Shown one piece after another: positions 11,062 through 21,100 of a stretch of 23,718 nt of DNA. The notes under the pieces were generated by a model that was given only the letters and a program-made list of their open reading frames with translations, did not search any database and was not told where the DNA came from. Source of the stretch: Saccoglossus kowalevskii (taxonomy: Eukaryota; Hemichordata; Enteropneusta; Harrimaniidae); contig NW_003135344.1 in NCBI RefSeq assembly GCF_000003605.2, forward strand, positions 428,287 through 452,004, read 5' to 3'. How positions within the stretch are numbered: the stretch's first letter is position 1; every line of letters begins with the position of its first letter. Made by a program: the position numbers and the translations under genes.

Positions 11062-11816
11062 ATGCTAATATACTACTTTAATTGTACACAGTCGTATATT
11101 TGGCAGTTGCGCTTTTTGTTTAACAAAAAAATACATATAAATATATGGCAAGAAACAGACAAACACAAGCACATACATGCAAATATTTTTACGGATATAA
11201 ACAAAACACCATTATATACCTCATCAATGTAAACATGCGCTCTTGGTGGAGTTTACGGAAATAAAGCAACATACAAAAAGTGATTCTAGGTTCTTTTTCC
11301 GCACACGCCATTTATCAAAATATGTAATTATGAAGTTCATATTACATTTTGTTAATTTTTGCTGTAACTTATCTACCTCATGAAAAAACTAAATTATTTA
11401 AAGAACTGAGTACGGTCGGATCACACATGTTTTTCCTATTATTTTTATGGTTATAGCGCACATTCAGCTGACGTACAAATAATAATCAAATAAATACGAT
11501 TAATATACCGATATTTACTATATGGGGACAGCCAGGGCTGTGAGGGCGCTTCAATAATACAATGCAATACTCTTTCAATAGTGATAAACCAAAATGTATG
11601 TTAATTACAATTGTTTAAATGCCATACACTGTTTACTAAGAAAAAATCAACGAGAACTACGTACAAATTTGTTAAATTTGTCATTATCCATGCTATCTAA
11701 ATAAAACGTCTCTGCAGTAATTTGTTTTTAAAGCCTGAGTACTGTATGTTATGTCACCGTTTTCCTACCCGGCCATAGTTCAAAATTTAAACCTGTTCAC
11801 TTAGATAAGTTGGAAA

Positions 11817-12240
11817 TTATAATACGGTTAGTTTAATTGGTTGATCACTGTCGACAAACCCACCGCGAAATTGAAAATTGTTGTCTGGTTCGTGTGATTG
11901 CATCGTATACGCAAAGTTCTCCAGTCCAATGGCGTCTATGTTGCCGGTTTTTGACACGTTTGTCTGTTTCGCGTTGTCTTCCTCACTGTTAGTTAATGCC
12001 GGTGTTATCAACTGACCGTGCCTCTTACCAACTATATTTTCCTGGCTTATTTTGACATCTGTGTCCTCGTCGGTTGTCTGAGAATCATTGTCGTCAACTT
12101 TCCTGTAAGGTATCTTGTCTTCCATTACCGTGCCTCGGTCAACTTTACTTAGAGGAGTCGCCCTCACTGTGTCCGCGGTATGATAGTCAGTCGCAACCAT
12201 GAAATATTCGCTGACACCGTCAGCTCGCACATCGGTAGTA
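11817..12240 (-). CDS. Small membrane protein, exon 3 (cytoplasmic tail, stop)
   Basis: The acceptor is TTTTTTTTTAG|TACTACC. It encodes 138 full codons and the TAA stop at 11819-11817. The tail is predicted disordered and acidic, with YRKV, several Thr/Ser clusters, ENFAY and a C-terminal LTVL. In-frame reading continues upstream of the splice only as low-complexity intron sequence. Confidence 0.8.
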
Positions 12241-14616
12241 CTAAAAAAAAATGAAAGACCAGTCTTTAAAAAAAATGTAAACTATACTAAATCAAACCCT
12301 CAACAGATGTTGGTGAGTGTATTGGTATATCAAAAATATATATCATTATTAAAAAATGTTGTATTCGGTAAACAAACGTGAAATGAGATTTAATTTACTA
12401 AAATACTATCAACCAACATTTTCTTGAAAAATCTTTAAAACATAACATAAATTGAGACACAGACACATTACTAAACGGCAAGGGATAAAGGTAACATTTC
12501 TATATATTTTAGCCGAGTATTTACAATTATAACCGTTGTTAGTAAGGGACTTCCAAAATAAGGCGATTAATAAACTTACCCGTCATCGTCCTTCGTCGGA
12601 TCGCTGCCGATCCCTAGTTTTATAATACACAATATGATGGCCACACAGAGTATTATAGCAGCTAGTCCACCAGCCACGATGGCAGTAATCTCCATACCTA
12701 CGGGGAAAAACTTAGAACGTATTCAAGTTGTACGTGACCAATCGGAACACAGTTGTTGCATCATGATGCATAATCACTCGTATGAATAATTTGAAAAGAA
12801 ATTGTATTAATATATACTCTATCAAATGAGCTTGTGGATGGCTAATAAGAAATTATCTCTAGAATATAAATTCAAATTGGCGTGTTAAATTACCAGGTAA
12901 GATATACTTGCGAAAATAATAGAAACTCACTGAGTTCGGAGGCTTTGTTTGTCCTTGAAGGTCATTTACCTTGCAGGTATGTTTGTCCAAGAAACGCGAC
13001 CCTCCAGAAATAAAATGCGAGGAAAATGAAGGAAGAATATCTATTTTTAGTATATCATGCATTTTTGGCTAAAATAGAACATTTTAGCACAATTTATGCT
13101 TTAAGTCTGTTTAGAGAGTGATACTTCATGTATTTGCAAAGTAGCGAAAGCAACTTTAATTAAACTATATGGCGTTCTACAGGTTTCAAGCAATAATTAG
13201 TATTTGTTATGATTCGTTTTTTTTTAAGAAAACATTTTTTTTGCAAGCATGCCATATGCTTGTATTTACAGCGTTTTGTTTACTGCAATACCACAATAAG
13301 CATGCCTCGGGTTTATGACTGGAATTTTAGCGTAAAAATACGGGTTTGAAATGGCTTTTATAGATGATGCTTTTATAGTGACTGGGCTGGGTCATTTGTT
13401 CTAGTATTGCCAATAGAAGAAGTTGAGTCGGTTTTATTTCGGAGATGATGTTGATTATTATTTGATTTTAAAAACTATATAAAACACTTTGGTACTTTAA
13501 ATTGTTAGTACATTGTATGTGTAAAACAACCCTGCTTTTCAAGTTTTTACTTTCTCGTTTATCGTAGTAAGAGTTTTCTGCGGACCAGTAAATACCCAAA
13601 CATGTCAGATTACCAAGGTTTGACATGACAAATGTTTTGGGGCATAATCTCTGGTTACCAATTTAGAAATGTGACCGATTTTCCTTTTTTAATAAGATTT
13701 CTGCACAATGAATTTTGACTTGTCTTAACACATGCCACGTGCGGGAAATGAAATATTGTGTACGTTTAATTGAATATATTCGTCACAAATTCGCATCCAT
13801 TATTCAACACACAACGAACGTTGGTCGCAACAATAAACACAGTTATTCGAGTTTGAGTCAATACGACTGGACGATGTTAATACGAGCTTGGACATGGCTG
13901 TAGCACGACAACACATCGTTAACATTCAATACACCTCACATGGAAACATTCTATTTATGCGAACCATTGTTATAAATCGTTCACCTGTAACGACCCACTA
14001 TAGTGTATTGGATGTCTGTAACCCCAGAAAGAATGACTCCTAACGAGTTCTGTACACTGATCACATATCCTCGTTAAATGTAATGGCACAATAAACTTGT
14101 TTCGAAAAAGCGCCTTGTTAGAACTGCGTGTTTTCGTTGTACACATACGTCTTGTTCTGGTGCAAGAAACGACTCTGCTACATTGCATAGTACAAACAAC
14201 TTTAGTTTGTCTGAATTTTTAAAACTCAAAAACGACATTCATAAGAAATAGGATGGTAGTTTGTCGAGGCCCTCCTCGTAGCATAACCTTGGTAGTTATA
14301 TTTACGATTTGGACAAAATGAACTCATGAAATAACCCCCACCCCCTCTACAGTCTGTTTGATTGGTTGCATCTTTGCGGTGGTATGGACACGACAATGAT
14401 ATTTTCGTACTAAAACTACTATTGCTTTCACATATTGTTATAGTATGTTAGAAAATATTATTCCTCGTACACTATCATATTTACTGTGTCGGTGTACTGG
14501 GCCCGGACCACCAAATCAACGTCGACGATGCCGGGATTCAAACAAATACCACATATTGCCAGAGAAAAAACCCCATCAAATGTGCTATTTTTGTACTTAC
14601 TTGATAGTTCCGGCAT
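11817..14616 (-). CDS. Small single-pass membrane protein with PDZ-ligand tail, three exons
   Basis: Exons 14616-14601, 12697-12580 and 12240-11817 join in phase to 185 residues. I do not recognise the family. The 16-base first coding exon gives MPELS plus one base. Exon 2 supplies a helix of about 23 residues (9-31, from ITAIVAGG to ILCII) followed by Lys32. Exon 3 is a polar, acidic tail rich in Asp, Thr and Ser. No signal peptide precedes the helix, and the positive flank and long tail behind it suggest N-outside, C-inside topology. The tail carries ENFAY, an NxxY site (153-156), and ends T-V-L, a class I PDZ ligand. The start has A at -3 and an in-frame TAA upstream with no other ATG between. 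The alternative is that exon 2 joins an unseen upstream ectodomain exon; phase 1 agreement alone has a one-in-three chance. Confidence 0.68.
12241..12579 (-). other. Small membrane protein, intron 2
   Basis: 339-bp GT-AG intron, AT-rich. The plus-strand open frame at 12199-12381 is not a gene. Nothing else is seen. Confidence 0.7.
12580..12697 (-). CDS. Small membrane protein, exon 2 (transmembrane helix)
   Basis: The acceptor is TTTTTCCCCGTAG|GTATGG and the donor GATGACGG|GTAAGT. It encodes the whole membrane helix, with Gly15-Gly16 and Cys23/Cys29, then a short acidic link (SDPTKDDD). It has no long open frame of its own. Confidence 0.75.
12698..14600 (-). other. Small membrane protein, intron 1, 1.9 kb
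   Basis: No convincing exon. The minus frame at 12859-13062 has a GCAAG|GTAAAT donor-like site but no fitting acceptor phase or family likeness. The frames at 13715-13903 (+) and 13970-14188 (-) look random. A C-run lies near 14336-14345. Confidence 0.55.
14601..14616 (-). CDS. Small membrane protein, coding exon 1 (16 bases)
   Basis: ATG CCG GAA CTA TCA A|GTAAGT: a near-perfect donor right after five codons, context AACAATGC. The leftover A completes AGT with the first two bases at 12697. It is too short for automatic ORF detection. It is supported by phase, donor strength and the promoter-like elements upstream. Confidence 0.55.
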
Positions 14617-14735
14617 TGTTAAGGTATGCAGATAGAAGGAAGTGAAGTTATCTCTAACTTGGCAGTGTGCAACTTACAACTACGTCACTCGGTGGCAAGC
14701 CTTTCAATAAATAATAGGCTAGAGGTCAAAGGGCA
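14617..14735 (-). promoter_or_regulatory. Promoter-like segment of the small membrane gene
   Basis: Within 120 bp of the start codon are a perfect-spacing DR1 nuclear-receptor element, AGGTCA-A-AGGGCA on the plus strand (14723-14735), a TATTTATT AT-box (about 14703-14716) and a CRE-like TGACGTA on the minus strand (14687-14681). Further up, near 14873-14915, are two CCAAT boxes in opposite orientations. Initiation would be near 14680. Binding is inferred from motif match only. Confidence 0.4.
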
Positions 14736-15630
14736 TTGAATGTGGGTATACCATCCGCGACTACTGACACGTAAATCATGTTTTTTTTTCGGAAACTTCC
14801 AATTGAGTAGAAGCATACTTTATATACAAGGTAGAATTCAAAACGTCAAATATTAACAAACAAGCTGCTCTCTAATTGGTTGAGCTGCTGGGTGTTAGGG
14901 TTAGGTAGCCAATCAGGCACAATCTTGTAAATAGCTTCGCGTTGACTTGAGACTTGATCCGAAACGATTACATCATGAAATCCTATAGCCATCACGTCAA
15001 TACTTTTACTATCAAGGACTCTGGTCTTACAAATTAATTTGTTTCCCGAAGTCAAATTATCGAAATTGTTCTTGGACACACAGTATATTATTAATTTCAG
15101 TCAATTGTTGTCAATTAACGTGCAACGCCAGAGATGGTAATGAGTATTCAAAATTTGAGTTGGACACATGATCATATTTCCCTCAAGACATTTTGACTCT
15201 TAATTCAGGCCAACATCATCACCAAAGTTCTGAGGATATGGTAGTTCCCTGAAGAAAACTGCATTTCTAAAATGAATTACTGTAAAGAAATTTAAAGACT
15301 TTTCAATTTTTTTTTTAATTTTTCATGTAATTTAAAGACAACTTAGACTTTTCAGACCTCAAAAAATTCAATCACTTTCAAAGGATTCCCCCAACGCTAT
15401 GGACCCTGCTGTATTCCGCTAGCCACCAAAAAAAAGGTAACAAACAACTATAGAGGGCGCAATCCAAAGAGAAAATGAGCCAGTGGGAATGTTTGTTGGA
15501 CAATCACATTAAACCAGCTGAAGTTATCATCTGAAAATAAATCTCGCATACAATCATTTCCTCATCAAATACGATGATATGGGTCATTATTGTTATAGTA
15601 TCAAACACATTATGAAGGACAAAAACAATT
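14736..15630. other. Intergenic region between the small membrane gene and CEP152-like gene
   Basis: It contains two opposed CCAAT motifs (about 14875 and 14909), a short TTAGGGTTAGG stretch near 14897, and a CTCF-like 14-mer (15447-15460). A 77-codon minus frame (14846-15079) shows no family or splice support. Otherwise nothing is seen. Confidence 0.55.
15447..15460 (+). promoter_or_regulatory. CTCF-like 14-mer
   Basis: ACTATAGAGGGCGC, one base from the copies at 20991-21004, just beyond the CEP152-like 3' end. It fits the CTCF core (CCANNAGRGGGCRC) except for the second C. Confidence 0.4.
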
Positions 15631-16547
15631 TTACACTTTCTGAAGAAAATTTATTCTGTTTGTACATGTGCAATATCCTCACACACAGTAACATGGACAA
15701 AAGCTGATAGTCAAAGAAACAAGAAAAACACAAACATAAAAATTATATAATAATTTGTCAGGATATAGACAACATAAAAGAATGAAGATGATAGCAGAAA
15801 ATAGGGAAACAAATCTGTACATCCTTGGTAGTTGTCATGGATACTGCAAGTATTGAAGTACATTGAAAGGCAGTGTTTTAACAATATAAAAAAAGTGATA
15901 TTTCTATATACAAAATATTTTCAAATTAAATGTCAACTGAGCTACAGTTGCTGTTCTTCATTGATTTCTAAATAACAGTAATTTATTGACAAGTGACCAG
16001 AAACCAATCGATACTAACAATCACAATATTTTTAAATATTATCAATCATTATTTTCCAAATAACACCCATACCATAAAAAACAAAAAAATAGTCATTACA
16101 ACATATATAGTTCAATCTGAAGAAATGTGTCTGAGTTAACATTTAATTGAACACAAATTGTTGAACTCTCATAATATATTATGCTAAATTTGTTCAAGTG
16201 TGCATATATTTAGCTATAAATTATATATATTACATAAATTACAAGAACATTTATATTTGGCATTGATTGAAATGAACCACCCCCACATCACAGAATCAGG
16301 TAAAAAATTATGCAAAATAGCTACTTAAATATTCATGAATTATTCTCACAACTACCATATACAGTTGGACTGAGAAACAGTTGATCGAGTAAGTGGACAT
16401 TACTGGCATTATGTACATTGTGTGATACATCTAAATTAAACTCAGAGCAAATATTTTTCTTTAGTATTCGATAATAGCTACATAAATGTCCTATTTGTCT
16501 ACAAAGTGTACTTGGTTTTCAGAATTCCATTCTGCGTAGAGTGTAAA
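15630..16547 (-). other. CEP152-like 3' untranslated region
   Basis: About 0.9 kb of AT-rich sequence between the TAA stop and the best poly(A) signal, without open frames of note. Confidence 0.5.
15650..15655 (-). terminator. Candidate poly(A) signal of the CEP152-like gene
   Basis: AATAAA on the minus strand, followed within about 15-30 bases by GT- and T-rich sequence (GTGTAAAATTGTTTTTG), the layout of a cleavage site. Another AATAAA at 15987-15982 could end a shorter transcript. Confidence 0.5.
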
Positions 16548-18162
16548 TTATAAAATTGTTTTAGTGGGAGTTATTAACTGGGTGGAATGAAGAGAGTAAG
16601 ATCTGGTACTACTTGATATACTTGTATCACTGAGTCTACCTTCTGACAATTTGGAAGTACTGATCTGTGGTTTAGATGGAAGTGATTGTATCCTGCTTGA
16701 CTGTCCAGTTGGTGATATTCTCGAGAAAGGCGTTGAAGTGGCTGGTTGCGCCAGTTGATTGTAGGGAAGTCGTGATTTCTCAGTAGATTCGTAAGTCCCT
16801 GATGTATCTAACTGAGCTGGGAGTTCATTGTATTCAGTATCCATGGATATGAAGGAGAGATTTGTTGGGGCTGGTGACGGTGCTTGGGTGTGCCTTGTCA
16901 TCAAAGGAATTGGTTTTTGCATCTTTGGTTGTGCTTGTGATGTCTTTTCATTGTATATTCTGTTAGAAACTCTCAATGGTTGTCTTAAGTTGGAAGACTG
17001 GCCATCGGGCGGACCACTTTGATCTCTGATTGGACGAATGAGGTAGTTTGAATTCTTTGTTGGGTCTGTTGAGTTGTTCGACGACAGCATGGTTGGGTCA
17101 GTTGGCGTTCTACTGTGAGTTACAGGTGTACCCAGCTGGGATGCAGTGTAGCGAGGTGTATCTCTGGTTCTACATGGAGATGTGTCCCGACTTCTGGTGA
17201 TTCTCTGGCTTGAGGGAGTGTTTCGTGATCTAGCACTAACAGAGGCATCACTGCTGGAAGACCTTACAGTTGGAGCTAGTCTGTCTCTGCTCCTACCTGA
17301 TCTATAGATGACATCAGCAGGGGAGGACAGTCTACTAGCCGACCTGCCAATGGCATCAGTACGAGAAGTGCTCCTCGGTCGGAGCGTTATGCTACTTGAT
17401 GATAAATTCCTCGGATCCTCGGGAGAGGACTTTGTGGAATCTGGAGTCAACTTTTCTGGCATTGGGTTGAATTCTCTTGGCTCTCTCGGAAGGCTCATCA
17501 CCTCATCATACCTAGATCGTAACCGTTCATCACTCTGTCGTGCCGTTTCACTGATAGATACGTTACCAGACACTGGATCTACTTTATATTTCTCCAACAA
17601 CGAAGACACACTATTTTCTTTGGCTGGTCCATACGGTCTCATAATCGGCTTGTCCGTGACTTCAATGTGCGGTTTAGTAAGCGGAGAGTACTGGATATTT
17701 TCCTTATCTGCACTCGCATCACTGGCGTATATTTCTAATGATTTGTCATTTTTTCCATCAGAAGAACAGATTTTTGAATAGTCTTTTGGCATATACGTTG
17801 GCAATGCTTTTACAGATTTCAAAGTCTGAGAGTTAGATGATTGTGACTGCATTTTTTTGTCACTTGATCGATCTGTGCTTTTGCTTCTTTTCTCGGTATC
17901 AAACTTATCAAATTCCTGTGAGAGATTTCGTCTCCTTACGATTGGTTTGGCTTTGCTGGTGCCATCAGTTTTTGATGAACCACTTGACCGGCTGCTATTG
18001 GCAGAGCTGCTACGACTGCTTCTGTCACTGCCAGTGCTCTTTGCACTTGATATTTTGTTCTTTATCGCTGGCTTCCTTTTATCAAGTATATTCTCTGGCG
18101 TGACTTCCAGTGCTTTGGCCATGAGTGCAAGCTTTTGTGCTGCAGTCACATTATCAAAATCA
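16548..18162 (-). CDS. CEP152: CEP152-like, terminal exon K (disordered tail)
   Basis: The acceptor is TTTGTTTTTAG|TGATTT. 537 residues to TAA at 16550-16548. It opens with AAQKLALMAKALE, then a Ser/Arg-rich disordered region, two KEN boxes (17705-17697 and 17621-17613), a run of T-P/S-P sites (17219-17103) and an SRLP motif (16775-16764). Plus-strand open frames across it are shadows. Confidence 0.9.
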
Positions 18163-21100
18163 CTAAAAACAAAAATGATAGAATAAATATTTATCAATTT
18201 CATGAAATTACGGAAACAATTACATTATCAAGATTGAATTTATATTAAATGGGTTGTCTTAGTTCTGACAATTGTGAAAACACATTTTGCTAGCATTCTA
18301 TTTTAGCCGTTTTACCTAATCTTTAATGTTGCTTATTCAAAATACTGATAATTTAAAAGTATATTCTCCCAATGAGATTGTTAGCACGGGTCACATTTGG
18401 TAAAATCCAACGATTATACCTTTTTCCCTCTATGTTACATTCAACTCGTCAAAAATCAGTGAAAATAAATTCCATACAAAACACCCAAAAAAGTCTTTTT
18501 CAGCGAATATTAATTGCTGCTAAAATAAAGTATTTTACAGTACTACTAGATTTAAAACACTGCGAGCAATACATTTTGTAGGCAGACATTTGATTTTATA
18601 CTCATACTTAACTTCAGTGTGATTATTAGGAGAATTCAAACAATGGAATTGAATGTACCATAGAGGACGCTATTCCAACAGTGCAAAACAAGAATAAACT
18701 GATACTAGATAAACATAAATAGTATATTATTTATTTGTACTTACTTGTCCCCATCAGAATTTTTCTTTTCATCTTCTAATAACTGATGTAGACACTGTAG
18801 GTAATATTTTCTGAGTTTTTTGGCAGTAGAGTGCCTTTCTTTGATAACTTCAGATCTGACAGTCTCGGCACATCTATCTCGGCTCTCATTAATATAATGA
18901 ATAACATCAGCTGAAATTGCAAAACAGAAATTTTGTTTATAGATACTAAAATACAGCTGTATTTAGAATTCTGCCCAGCAGTTCTGTAATTCATCAACCA
19001 ATTACATTTTGAATGACATAAACAAATAAAAATATTTTTACACTTTATAACAGACTCAATTATACTTACATCTAATCTTGTTGACAGCTTCAATATAATG
19101 CTCTCGTAACTGCTGAAGACCATCTCCTTGTATTTCTGAGATGTCTTCACCATCAGTCTGCTTGAAAGTGAAAATAACAAATCCTTGTTAGCTTTTGATG
19201 AGTACACGTTATTTTCTATCTTGCAAAACATAACTATTGTCCCAATATTAATTTTGTAATGAACCCAAGTAGTCAATGGTTTGTTCAGTGAAGTATATTG
19301 TAAATGTGATTTGTATAATTTGTGAATTTGTAGTAGCGTAATTCATTCAATTTCAGCTCCTAGTAACTTTTTTTCCAGATTTGATGGCATTTGTCAAGGC
19401 AAATTTCAAGAAAGTCACTAACACTTTGTGTCAAAGGACAGCAGAAAAAAATTCACTGTTACAATTTTATAAGTGGTCAGCACAAAGACAATCAACTGCC
19501 ATACACAAAATCTGAAGATTTACTTTGGTTTATTTTTCGCATACCTGAGTTGAAGTGTGTTCTTTCGTCTGTCCCTTTTCTTTAGCTTCCAATCTATCCA
19601 CCACTTGCTGAGCTTTTAGTAGCTGTTCTTTTAAAGCATCTACGGTCTGTGTATGATTTCTTTCCTGCTCAGCCAACTTAGCTTCCAGCCTTCGGACATT
19701 AGATTTATGCTCCTTATCAAGCGTACTTTTCAAATGGTTCAACTCCAATCGAAGATTCTCATCAACGACTTGCAATTCACTCTCGGCTCTGTCAAGTTTT
19801 TGTTTCAATTCACTTTTTTCTTTTTCATAAGACTCCATCGAATGAACCATCGATTGTTCGGCTTCTAGTTTATATTTCAATTCTTGCATTTCATTTTGGA
19901 ACTGCTTTTCAACTTCTTTTAGTTCTTGCTCAGCTTCTTGTAACTGTTTTAATAATTCAAGTCTTTCTCCTTGCCATTGTTTTTCTCTTTTTTTAATGAA
20001 TTCATCACAAGAACCCTTTACTTTGGCATCAAAACTCTGACAACAAAATCAAATTATGCAGAATTAGACATTGATATTCTGAAAGTGCCCGATGCCATGG
20101 AGCAACTGAAAAATCTGGTAAATATGACAATTTTGATGAAAACAACAGGTCATCAGATGCTACGAAAGCTTTTCACATTGGCCATATATGACAAATGAAG
20201 TGTGAATTATTTTTTGGGCAAGAACACAATTAAAATTTGTATTCCTTGGACGTGAAAAAATACACAAAAATATTGACCAGTATCCAGGTGAATACAAAAA
20301 ATTGGCTTCTCCACCATTTAAGAAAAAAAACGCTTTCACCATTTTCTCTTACCTTATTCAGATCCTCCTTCAGTCGTTTCAGTTTATCCTCGTACTGTTT
20401 ATCCAGCGATTTTCGACGTTCTTCATATCCTTTCTTTATCAGTTCAATTTCCGACTTGTGTTTTCGCTTCAGCTCTTGCACTTCCTAACCAACAAAAATA
20501 TAAAAAAAAATTATAGAGGGATACAAAACACAAGAATTCACGAAAAATATTTGGTTACAGGTCTTGACAAAATGTGTTCTTTTATTTATGAAAGATTAAC
20601 TTTATTACATCTTATTTTAGAATAGAAAAGAGTGACTGGGAAATTAAATACAGTGATGTGATCGCCCCCTAGTAGGGCAGACATGTGATTCTTTTGTTTT
20701 TTCCTAGCAAATGGATAATCTGTCACTTAAATACAAACCTTTTGCCAATCTTTTCTTGCACTATCAAGACTTTCATCTAAAATACTTCGATGCTTATCAA
20801 GGAATGAATTATAATCAGATTTCCATTTCTTCTCTTTGTCAGCTATAATGCTTTTGATTTCATTATCTTTCTGTTGTGATAATATCGTTCTGTTAGGAAA
20901 TCAAAAAAACAGTAATGAAACATCAAAGTAATATTCACAAAATGCAATATCAGTTTTCACCAAAAGACAGTGTCCCCTGCGAGTGGTACTGCGCCCTCTA
21001 TGGTTAACTTTAGAAAACACAAAGTTAAATATTATTGGTTATTCTGTCAGCCCCATGTATTTTCACATTGACTACCAGATATGGGTTAATAAGTTCAGTA

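Larger units (their letters stand above)
18163..18744 (-). other. CEP152-like intron before the last exon
   Basis: 582 bp, holding the second copy of the foldback repeat (18408-18546) and a CTCF-like 14-mer (18657-18670). No exon. Confidence 0.75.

Noticed and set aside
12859-13062. Possible extra exon of the small membrane gene
   Set aside because: Donor-like GTAAAT present but no acceptor in matching phase and no recognisable domain; exons 1 and 2 already join in frame without it.
14500-14560. GTTTGAATCCC on the minus strand suggesting a tRNA
   Set aside because: No cloverleaf could be folded around it and no matching A-box at the right distance.
14846-15079. 77-codon minus-strand frame as an ectodomain exon of the small membrane gene
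   Set aside because: No signal peptide, no clear donor in phase, and a stop lies in frame between it and the proposed start.
16548-16560. C-terminal T-I-L of the CEP152-like protein as a PDZ ligand
   Set aside because: Fits the loose class I pattern but CEP152 has no known PDZ partners; a three-residue match is easily accidental.
17308-17781. 157-codon plus-strand open frame
   Set aside because: Opposite the Ser-rich tail in exon K, which has phase, acceptor and family continuity; this frame has none.
18776-19276. 166-codon minus-strand open frame
   Set aside because: Reads through two introns and in the wrong frame of exon J; the spliced frame gives the CEP152 signature.
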